Shown one piece after another: positions 6,317 through 11,657 of a DNA stretch of 11,657 nucleotides. Source of the stretch: Methanomicrobiales archaeon. GTDB lineage: Archaea; Halobacteriota; Syntropharchaeia; Alkanophagales; Methanospirareceae. The notes under the pieces are model-generated. The model was given only the letters and a program-made list of their open reading frames with translations. It did no database searches and was not told the origin of the DNA. Each line of letters opens with the position of its first letter. Position 1 is the first letter of the stretch. The DNA lies in contig QEXZ01000039.1 in the NCBI GenBank assembly GCA_003160755.1, positions 1 through 11,657 of the forward strand, given 5' to 3'. The position numbers and the translations under genes were made by a program.

Positions 6317-7401
6317 TGTGCTGCGCCCCTACGCCCTTTCCCAATGACCACCACAGCAAAATTCGCCAATCCTCGCTTAAGCGCACTCACGCCGGAACTG
6401 CGAAGAAAATAGCAGGGTTTATCACGCATTTTACATGCCCTTTTAACCAGCAGGCAGGCATTGTGGCTGTTTATGTCTATCGGGCAGAACACCACATCGT
6501 TCTTGTCCACAATGCCCTCTATCGCTTTTTTACCACCTTCGCAGTGCCCACAGTGGTAACAGAAGGGGCAGCCAAAAGATTCTACCATTTGTTTGTAGCA
6601 CGACTCAAGCGACTCCACACCCCCTATATACGCCACCCTCCTATCCTTAAGCTGAGGCAACTCGGCGGGACTGCCACCATCAATATTATCATGGCTATCA
6701 CACGCCGAAGCTGCAAACTTGCCGCCCTCCTCTGCCGTTGCCATTGTCATTTTCATTCCCTCTCGCGTATTGACAACGCCGAAATTGGAAGATGAAATCT
6801 TGACTAACGCTGCGTTTTCTCGGTTCAGCCTCTTTCGTTCTTCCCTTAAAAACGCCTGTTCCTTTTTCATCGAATTGACTTGCTCAAGCATTGATTCACC
6901 GCCCGCTTCATCTATTTCACGCTGTAATCTGCCATTTAATCGCCTCTGCTCTTCCAATTCATGAATAATCCTGCTTTTATCCTCCCTGAGTGCTTCTCGC
7001 TCGGAAATCAGTTCCTCCCTCTTCTGCTCCAACCGTTTATAATTACGCTGAAGCTTGTCATTTGTTTCTAACGCCGTTCTTAGCTCTTTCATTACGTTTT
7101 CCGCTTTGCCACCGGGCAACTTACGTGAATGGTCATCGTAAAATCGCAACGCTTGATGTTCTCTCAGATGAAGCGCGGTATAAATCCTCGTCTCGATTTC
7201 TTTGCTATTGCCATTGCCATTCGTTTTATCCGTTACATTACGTGCAGCGAACCAGATAAGAGCAGAGATAGGGATGTCTTTAAACGTATCTCCTCCTGCC
7301 TCTGCCCCATTATTGCACTCAATAAACCACGAGCCCAACTCACGTTTTATCACCTCAAACCGTTCATCTAAGTCTAAGCTTAAATCTAAATCTAAGTCCA
7401 T
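6244..7401 (-). CDS. Coiled-coil DUF2325 protein with CxxCxxCxxC cluster
   Basis: A 385-residue protein of unknown function. It has an acidic DLDLDLSLDLD start (2-12), an N-terminal region to about 98, a long coiled coil (about 100-204, rich in E/K/R/L heptads), a low-complexity linker, then a DUF2325-like domain (about 254-348: RVAYIGG, DVVFCPIDINSHNACLLVKRACK, KPCYFLRSSGVSAL). Inside the domain, C278, C281, C284 and C287 form a ferredoxin-like CxxCxxCxxC, and C268, C306, C316, C323 and C330 are nearby, so a metal or Fe-S site is likely. The final 25-30 residues are translated from the operator array of the next operon and look non-native. It overlaps the upstream small ORF by 10 bases and has no ribosome site of its own. 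Its place between the DtxR regulator and feoAB suggests an iron-linked sensing or regulatory role; this is inference. Confidence 0.82.
   Translation of the reverse strand: MDLDLDLSLDLDERFEVIKRELGSWFIECNNGAEAGGDTFKDIPISALIWFAARNVTDKTNGNGNSKEIETRIYTALHLREHQALRFYDDHSRKLPGGKAENVMKELRTALETNDKLQRNYKRLEQKREELISEREALREDKSRIIHELEEQRRLNGRLQREIDEAGGESMLEQVNSMKKEQAFLREERKRLNRENAALVKISSSNFGVVNTREGMKMTMATAEEGGKFAASACDSHDNIDGGSPAELPQLKDRRVAYIGGVESLESCYKQMVESFGCPFCYHCGHCEGGKKAIEGIVDKNDVVFCPIDINSHNACLLVKRACKMRDKPCYFLRSSGVSALKRGLANFAVVVIGKGRRGAAQILILLGVFFLVKPKLFRVGFLCS
7370..7400. repeat. Hexanucleotide repeat coding DLDLDLSLDLD
   Basis: Imperfect tandem TCTAAR hexamers at the 5' end of the DUF2325 gene encode alternating Asp-Leu. 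Changes in unit number would keep the frame, so this could give length variation of the acidic N-terminus but not on/off switching. Confidence 0.4.
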
Positions 7402-7508
7402 GCAATGCCCAGGCCCAAACAGCCTTTGGTCTCTTCTTTAGACACCGACGTATTCTGAAACAGCTTTGTCAGCTCCTTCATCAACCTTGTCATCTCCATT
7501 TCGTCCAT
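7392..7508 (-). CDS. Small 38-residue ORF ahead of the DUF2325 gene
   Basis: The ATG at 7508 has a strong ribosome site, GAGGAGG, 8 bases upstream, and the frame runs 38 codons to a TAG at 7392. The product starts MDEMEMTRLMKELTKLFQ, an amphipathic helix, and ends in a short Gly/Cys-containing tail (GCLGLGIAWT). Its last codons overlap the ATG of the DUF2325 gene at 7401 in another frame, an arrangement typical of coupled translation. It could be a genuine small protein or a leader ORF controlling the next gene. No family is recognised. Confidence 0.5.
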   Translation of the reverse strand: MDEMEMTRLMKELTKLFQNTSVSKEETKGCLGLGIAWT

Positions 7509-7525
7509 CTACATATCCTCCTCTG

Positions 7526-7630
7526 TTCGGATTTAGGTTACCCTAAATGCAGGAAATGTCGTTAGGTACATAAATAGCACACCCTAAAATCGTTTGGTTT
7601 TGGTAAAAGAAGCCTAAAAAAGTTCGGTTT
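7526..7630 (-). promoter_or_regulatory. Operator array and promoter C (small ORF - DUF2325)
   Basis: This is the richest of the arrays. Half-sites start at 7526 (TTCGG), 7533 (TTAGG), 7542 (CCTAA), 7562 (TTAGG), 7583 (CCTAA), 7593 (TTTGG), 7613 (CCTAA) and 7623 (TTCGG). A perfect palindrome, ATTTAGG-N4-CCTAAAT (7531-7548), matches the TTAGG-N4-CCTAA core of the DtxR/IdeR box. On the minus strand a CTATTTATG element (7570-7578) lies where TTTTTATG lies in promoters A and B. From it, transcription would start near the palindrome, just ahead of the GAGGAGG ribosome site. Confidence 0.7.
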
Positions 7631-7633
7631 TAA

Positions 7634-8107
7634 TTAGACAACCGATGCCCTTTTCCCTTTTCGTTTCTCCTCCACGCAGGGATGCACGCCGGTATTGCAG
7701 AACACCTCAAAATGCTCCAGCCACTGTGGATAGTCAGGTGCAGATTTTACAAAGTCCACTAAATTCCTTATCTGCTCTATTGTTTTCGGTTCCAACTCGT
7801 GCTCGATTATGCACGCATCTTTATCCGCGGTTGGCTCCGGCACTTTTATTATTTCCAGAAACGCCCTTATCGTGGTGTGCCGTCCCCATACGGCTCTTCC
7901 TATCTCCGCCCCTTTTGGTGTCAGGGTAACGCCATCATATTTTCGGTAGTTAACGAAACCCCTGTCGTCCAGCCGCTTTACCATCTCCACAACGCTTGAT
8001 GGTTTGACATTTAACGCTAACGCAATATCCTTTATCCTCGTATATCCCTTCTTTTCCTCGATGTTCAGAATCGCTTCGAGATAGTCTTCCGCTTTGCGAC
8101 TTAGCAT
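7634..8107 (-). CDS. DtxR/MntR-family metal-dependent repressor
   Basis: A 157-residue iron/manganese-dependent transcription regulator. The winged helix is at about 1-65 (EDYLEAI, then the helix-turn-helix IKDIALALNVKPSSVVEMVKRL, then the wing YRKYDGVTLTPKG). The dimerisation/metal domain is at about 66-135. Metal ligands fall at the MntR positions D8, E11, H77, E102 and H103, but position 99 is Cys, as in the iron-responsive DtxR/IdeR. The C-terminal SH3/FeoA-like domain of DtxR is absent. A C-terminal FCNTGVHPC segment adds C137, H142 and C144. DtxR-type half-sites precede the feo genes and its own promoter, so it probably represses iron uptake when iron is plentiful and controls itself. 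The ATG lies about 25 bases from the TATA box, so the mRNA may be leaderless. Confidence 0.93.
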   Translation of the reverse strand: MLSRKAEDYLEAILNIEEKKGYTRIKDIALALNVKPSSVVEMVKRLDDRGFVNYRKYDGVTLTPKGAEIGRAVWGRHTTIRAFLEIIKVPEPTADKDACIIEHELEPKTIEQIRNLVDFVKSAPDYPQWLEHFEVFCNTGVHPCVEEKRKGKRASVV

Positions 8108-8116
8108 AATCTAATA

Positions 8117-8146
8117 TTGTTAGGACACCCTATATTTAAAGCTTTC
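8117..8146. promoter_or_regulatory. Shared divergent TATA element with DtxR-type operator
   Basis: The minus strand reads GAAAGCTTTAAATATAGG, a strong BRE/TATA for the regulator gene. The same bases read on the plus strand give TATATTTAAA, placed correctly for the divergent HAD gene. TTAGG (8120-8124), N4, CCTAT (8129-8133) is a one-mismatch version of the TTAGG-N4-CCTAA box and overlaps this TATA element. A bound repressor would block the regulator gene and possibly the HAD gene. Confidence 0.6.
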
Positions 8147-8192
8147 TGTTTTTTTTAATGTTTATTTGAAATCACGACTTTTTACCGTTTCG

Positions 8193-9263
8193 ATGAGGAA
8201 AACAATTTTCTTCGACCTCGAAGGTCCACTATCGCCGCAGGACAATGCTTATGAGGTGATGAGAGGCATAGGCAAAAAAGGCGCTTCCATTTTTGAGGTT
8301 ATAAGCAAATACGACGATATTATCTCAATGGAGGGCAGAGAAGGCTACGAGCCCGGGGATACCCTTGCCTTAATCGTCCCTTTTCTTCTCCTTCACGGTG
8401 TAACCGAAACAGATATAAAGGCAGTATCCGAGCGCGCAAAGATAGTGGAAGGAGCAAAAGAGTTGGTTGAACTCTTACAAGCTGAAAATTGGGACATCTA
8501 CATCATATCAACAAGTTACGAATACCACGCCTACAATGTAGGCCGTAAGCTGGGAATTGAACCTGAGCGAATTAGATGTACGAACCTTTCTTTAAAAGAG
8601 AACGCTTTACCAAAGAAATATTTGTATACCGTAAAAAAAGCGGAAGAAGACATAATTGAGCTTTATTCACACATTGACAAACCTGAACCCATAGTAAATC
8701 GTTTGGATGAATTCTTTTTCCATCAACTCCCTGCTTTGGGATATAATATATTCGATACGCAGGTAGTGGGTGGGGAACGAAAGGCAGAAGCATTGCGAGA
8801 GATAGCAAAAGATAAGGGAGAGGCGATAAGCAATGTCATCGCAGTAGGGGACAGTATCACCGATTACAAGATGCTGAATGAGGTGGCAACGCACGGTGGA
8901 ATATCAGTTGTATTCAATGGTAACGAATATGCCGTTCCTTATGCCAATGTAGGGCTTGCATCTGTTGATATGAGATTCCTTTATCCCTTATGTGCGGCTT
9001 TTACACGAGGTGGAAAAGGAGAGGTGATGGACGTAGCAACGAAATGGGAAGATAACCGTGACGTTTTTGAACAGAATCCATCGGATATTCCTGATGACTG
9101 CATTACAGCGGATATACGGGATTTTGTCACGACCCAAAAAAGGCCCTTCCCATATTTTCATAATCTCGAGCATGCAGACGCAAGAAGGAATTTAGAAGAG
9201 ATAATAAAAATACATAAACAGATGAGAATGCGGGTGAGGGAAGACGCAGGCAAGCTGGGATGA
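8193..9263 (+). CDS. HAD-superfamily phosphatase, EhaR-like
   Basis: A 356-residue cytoplasmic HAD hydrolase. Counting from the ATG at 8193: motif I FFDLEGPLS with nucleophile D8 and Glu10 in place of the usual Asp, motif II ISTSYE (about 106-110), motif III Lys197 in GGERKAEAL and motif IV VGDSITD (D220, D224). The DLEG form of motif I also occurs in the phosphatase ThrH. Similar archaeal proteins are often annotated energy-converting hydrogenase A subunit R, but no hydrogenase genes are nearby, so the substrate is unknown. The frame opens at a TTG at 8166; the ATG is preferred because it places motif I right at the N-terminus, as usual in the family. It is divergent from the DtxR gene. Confidence 0.82.
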   Translation: MRKTIFFDLEGPLSPQDNAYEVMRGIGKKGASIFEVISKYDDIISMEGREGYEPGDTLALIVPFLLLHGVTETDIKAVSERAKIVEGAKELVELLQAENWDIYIISTSYEYHAYNVGRKLGIEPERIRCTNLSLKENALPKKYLYTVKKAEEDIIELYSHIDKPEPIVNRLDEFFFHQLPALGYNIFDTQVVGGERKAEALREIAKDKGEAISNVIAVGDSITDYKMLNEVATHGGISVVFNGNEYAVPYANVGLASVDMRFLYPLCAAFTRGGKGEVMDVATKWEDNRDVFEQNPSDIPDDCITADIRDFVTTQKRPFPYFHNLEHADARRNLEEIIKIHKQMRMRVREDAGKLG

Positions 9264-9302
9264 AATTGCTATCGCTATCGCGATAATATAAAGGAAAGGC
9301 AA

Positions 9303-9315
9303 ATTAATATAATTA
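9303..9315 (+). promoter_or_regulatory. TATA-like element for the TPR gene
   Basis: TTAATATAA lies about 45 bases before the ATG at 9355. A start about 25 bases downstream would leave a leader of about 20 bases. A TATCGCGATA palindrome lies just upstream at 9276-9285. Confidence 0.35.
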
Positions 9316-9354
9316 CGGGTTAGTTATTTGTAATTCTATCTTATTGATAATACG

Positions 9355-9801
9355 ATGACGATGGTGGAAAAAGAGGAAAAGGAAGAGAAGGAGAATGTGG
9401 TGGAGGAAGAAAAGACCGCAGAAGAGTTGCTTATAGTCGGAGAGGAATATCTTGGGGAAGGGAAATACGAGGAAGCAATAGACGTTTACAAAGAGATAGT
9501 AAAGAGCGAGCCACGTCTTCCCACGCTGGCTAAAGCTTGTAACGATTGCGGTGCGGCTTATGTAAGCTTAGAAGAATACGAAATGGCAATCGGGTTCTTT
9601 AACGCCGCACTGAACCTCCGCGACTATCTGATGGATGAAGGCATATCAACCTGCTACAATCTTGGACTGCTTTACCGAAGGATGGGCGATGAGGAAAAAG
9701 CTGAGGAGTATTTCAAGCGCGGAGATATGTTAAAGCAAGAACATAAACGCCGAGACGAAGAGGCGATGCGTATACTCTCGGCGGAGATGGAAGAATCGTA
9801 G
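9355..9801 (+). CDS. Small TPR-repeat protein
   Basis: A 148-residue soluble protein. A highly charged Glu/Lys-rich N-terminus (about 4-23) is followed by three tetratricopeptide repeats at about 22-55 (GEEYLGEGKYEEAIDVYKEI), 57-90 (CGAAYVSLEEYEMAIGFF) and 97-130 (YNLGLLYRRMGDEEKAEEYF). The small-large-small TPR signature (G/A-Y then A and F/Y) is clear. TPR arrays bind other proteins; the partner is unknown. No strong ribosome site precedes the ATG. A second in-frame ATG at 9361 is an alternative start. It stands alone, between the HAD gene and the fructose-bisphosphatase gene. Confidence 0.85.
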   Translation: MTMVEKEEKEEKENVVEEEKTAEELLIVGEEYLGEGKYEEAIDVYKEIVKSEPRLPTLAKACNDCGAAYVSLEEYEMAIGFFNAALNLRDYLMDEGISTCYNLGLLYRRMGDEEKAEEYFKRGDMLKQEHKRRDEEAMRILSAEMEES

Positions 9802-9841
9802 GCACGATGTTTATTTATGTCATAAAAGATATGAGAAAGAA

Positions 9842-9879
9842 AATCCGTGTAAATCCGTGCCGTGTCTTAAGTAGAAAGA
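9842..9879. repeat. Second copy of the dispersed repeat (right arm only)
   Basis: Two AATCCGTG units followed by CCGTGTCTTAAGTAGAAAG match, with C-to-T type changes, the right arm and tail of the element at 338-376. No left arm is visible here. As in the first copy, a TATA-like sequence follows within about 10 bases. Confidence 0.5.
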
Positions 9880-9881
9880 AG

Positions 9882-9917
9882 TTATATTTTAATACTATAG
9901 CCATACAAGAAGGAGGT
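9882..9917 (+). promoter_or_regulatory. Promoter and ribosome site of the FBP aldolase/phosphatase
   Basis: TTATATTTTA (9882-9891) is placed for a transcription start near 9910. AGGAGGT ends 6 bases before the ATG at 9923, the strongest Shine-Dalgarno site on the plus strand of the window. Confidence 0.55.
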
Positions 9918-9922
9918 AAAAA

Positions 9923-11038
9923 ATGGAGAAAATAACCGTAAGTTTGATAAAAGCCGATGTAGGTGGATTTCCTGGACATTCGACTGTGCGTCCTGAGTTA
10001 AAAGCGAAAGCGACAGAGTGGATGGAGAAAGCGAAGAAAGAAGGGTTGCTCGTGAGTTATCACGTGTTGAATGCGGGGGACGATTTGCAGTTGCTGATGA
10101 GCCACCGTAAAGGAGTGGACGCGGAAGAGATACACGCGTTGGCGTGGGAGACGTTTGAAGCGGCGACGGAAGTGGCGAAGGAGTTGAAGTTGCACGGTGC
10201 GGGACAGGATTTGTTAGTGGATGCATTCAGCGGGAACATCCGCGGGATGGGACCCGGGATAGCGGAGATGGAATTTGTGGAGCGCGGGTCAGAGCCGTTA
10301 GTCGCGTTTATGATGGACAAAACAGAGCCCGGCGCGTTTAATTACCCGATATACAAAATCTTCGCCGACCCGTTCAATACCGCCGGGCTTGTCATAGACC
10401 CCACGATGCACGACGGGTTCGTGTTCGAGGTCTGGGACATAAAAGAGAAGAAGAAGGTGTTTTTGCGATCCCCGGAGGAGTTGTATTCGCTGTTAGCGTT
10501 GATAGGAGCAAAGAGCAAGTACGTGGTAAAGCGCGTGTTCCCGAAAGGGTCGAGTCCAATACCGGAAGAGGAGCCGGTGGCGGCGATAAGCACGGAGAAG
10601 TTGTTCTTTACCGCGGGTAGATACGTGGGTAAGGATGACCCTGTGGCATTGGTGCGAGCACAGGGGGGACTACCGGCGCTGGGCGAGGTTTTAGAGCCGT
10701 TCTCGCTGCCTTATCTCGTGAGTGGCTGGATGCGCGGGTCGCATAATGGACCTATAATGCCCGTTCCTTTTAAATATTCGCAGTGCACTCGGTTTGACGG
10801 CCCGCCACGAGTTATCGCTGCGGGATTCCAGGTAAGTCATGGTAGATTAGTGGGCACTGCGGATTTGTTTGACGATCCTGCTTACGACCTCGCAAGGAGA
10901 AAGGCGCAGGAGGTAGCGGATTACATGCGGGCGCATGGACCGTTTGAGCCACATCGGCTGCCTGTAGAGGAGATGGAATATACGACACTGCCTGATGTGT
11001 TGAAGAAGCTTAAGGAGAGGTTTGAGGAGACCGAATAG
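9923..11038 (+). CDS. fbp: Class V fructose-1,6-bisphosphate aldolase/phosphatase
   Basis: A 371-residue bifunctional archaeal enzyme that condenses dihydroxyacetone phosphate and glyceraldehyde-3-phosphate to fructose-1,6-bisphosphate and dephosphorylates it to fructose-6-phosphate, making gluconeogenesis one-directional. Mg2+ and substrate residues known from the family are present: D12 and H19 in KADVGGFPGH, D53 and D54 in AGDD, Q95 in GAGQDLLVDAFSGN, and D132 in MMDKTEPGAFN. The Schiff-base lysine is K237 with Y234 (YVGK), matching the Tyr/Lys spacing of crenarchaeal enzymes. The length is normal for the family. A TATA box and a strong ribosome site precede it. The 6-phosphofructokinase gene follows after 33 bases on the same strand. 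Confidence 0.97.
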   Translation: MEKITVSLIKADVGGFPGHSTVRPELKAKATEWMEKAKKEGLLVSYHVLNAGDDLQLLMSHRKGVDAEEIHALAWETFEAATEVAKELKLHGAGQDLLVDAFSGNIRGMGPGIAEMEFVERGSEPLVAFMMDKTEPGAFNYPIYKIFADPFNTAGLVIDPTMHDGFVFEVWDIKEKKKVFLRSPEELYSLLALIGAKSKYVVKRVFPKGSSPIPEEEPVAAISTEKLFFTAGRYVGKDDPVALVRAQGGLPALGEVLEPFSLPYLVSGWMRGSHNGPIMPVPFKYSQCTRFDGPPRVIAAGFQVSHGRLVGTADLFDDPAYDLARRKAQEVADYMRAHGPFEPHRLPVEEMEYTTLPDVLKKLKERFEETE

Positions 11039-11071
11039 GTCCGTCCGACAATAGCAGTCTAGTAGGGGTAG

Positions 11072-11657
11072 ATGATAAAACGCATTGGTGTATTAACCAG
11101 TGGGGGCGATGCCCCGGGAATGAATGCGGCGATTCGCAGTGTGGTAAGATACGGAGTGCATCATAAATTAGAGGTAATCGGGATCTTGCGTGGCTATGCA
11201 GGTTTGATTAACGAAGATTTGAACCCTTTAGACCACCGTTCTGTTTCAGGGATTATAAATAGGGGAGGGACGATATTAGAGACCGCACGCTGTGATGAGT
11301 TTTTAACGGAAGAAGGACAGCGTAAGGCTGTAGAGGTATTAAAGCGGAATAAAATAGATGCTCTGGTGGTCGTTGGAGGAGATGGTACTTATCGAGGTGC
11401 GATTCGGCTTTGGGAACGGTGGCATATCCCATGTGTCGGTGTACCAGCAACGATAGATAACGACTTTAATGGCACGGATATTGCCATTGGTGCGGATACC
11501 GCGATAAATACGGCCTTGGAAGCTACCGATAAGATCCGGGATACCGCTACGAGTATGGAGCGAATTTTTGTGGTGGAAGTAATGGGCAGGGACAGCGGAT
11601 TCATTGCCATTCATGTCGCTTTAGCCGGTGGAGCCGAGGAGGTATTGGTTCCTGAAT
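11072..11657 (+). CDS. pfkA: 6-phosphofructokinase, 5' part (cut by the window edge)
   Basis: The first 195 residues of a bacterial-type (family A) phosphofructokinase, which phosphorylates fructose-6-phosphate. Visible motifs: TSGGDAPGMNAAIR (9-22), SGIINRGGTIL, VVVGGDGTYRG (99-109), PATIDNDFNGTD (125-136, catalytic Asp129) and VEVMGRDSGFIA (168-179). Gly105 in GGDGT is the residue typical of ATP-dependent enzymes; PPi-dependent ones have Asp there. The second diagnostic position is Ala126 rather than the Lys of PPi enzymes, so ATP is the likely donor. The GGGGT ahead of the ATG is a modest ribosome site. The gene is probably co-transcribed with the aldolase/phosphatase. This family is uncommon in archaea, many of which use ADP-dependent kinases, so transfer from bacteria is possible. 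Confidence 0.95.
   Translation, partial: MIKRIGVLTSGGDAPGMNAAIRSVVRYGVHHKLEVIGILRGYAGLINEDLNPLDHRSVSGIINRGGTILETARCDEFLTEEGQRKAVEVLKRNKIDALVVVGGDGTYRGAIRLWERWHIPCVGVPATIDNDFNGTDIAIGADTAINTALEATDKIRDTATSMERIFVVEVMGRDSGFIAIHVALAGGAEEVLVPE

Noticed and set aside
8158..8169. ATG at 8158 as the start of the HAD gene
   Set aside because: It is out of frame and meets a TGA after three codons.
11072..11657. PPi-dependent phosphofructokinase
   Set aside because: The diagnostic residue in GGDGT is Gly, not Asp, and the second position is Ala rather than Lys, both favouring ATP.
1..11657. tRNA, rRNA or insertion-sequence genes
   Set aside because: No tRNA-like cloverleaf, rRNA segment or transposase-like reading frame was noticed on either strand by eye.

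Overview
The window looks archaeal, most likely a euryarchaeon of the methanogen/ANME (Methanosarcinales or Methanophagales-like) kind. The evidence is a class V (archaeal) fructose-1,6-bisphosphate aldolase/phosphatase, a HAD phosphatase of the type annotated EhaR in methanogens, short archaeal FeoB proteins, a compact DtxR-family regulator and archaeal TATA-box promoters that leave little or no leader. The lineage is inferred; no rRNA or tRNA gene was recognised.

Left edge (1-517): AT-rich and nearly gene-free. It holds a probable 5' end of a leftward gene running off the window, a 10-bp-unit inverted/tandem repeat of a dispersed type, and the T-rich terminator of the iron cluster.

Minus-strand iron cluster (518-8107), read right to left: a DtxR/MntR-family metalloregulator; a 38-residue small ORF; a coiled-coil DUF2325 protein with a CxxCxxCxxC cysteine cluster; FeoA plus full-length FeoB (system 2); a protein made of three tandem FeoA domains; two single-domain FeoA proteins; FeoB split into a GTPase protein and a membrane-channel protein (system 1); and a four-helix membrane protein. 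This makes two complete ferrous iron (Feo) transporters and six FeoA modules in about 7.5 kb. Three upstream regions (about 4071-4146, 6232-6316 and 7526-7630) share one operator/promoter architecture. It is built of TTAGG/CCTAA half-sites, the core of the DtxR/IdeR box, spaced by about one or two helical turns. A fourth site of this type overlaps the promoter of the regulator gene itself. The simple reading is a self-contained, autoregulated iron-uptake regulon.

Plus-strand right half (8193-11657): a HAD-family phosphatase divergent from the regulator and sharing its palindromic TATA element; a small TPR protein; then the aldolase/phosphatase gene followed 33 bp later by the 5' part of an ATP-type 6-phosphofructokinase gene. 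Enzymes for both directions of the fructose-6-phosphate/fructose-1,6-bisphosphate step thus lie side by side.
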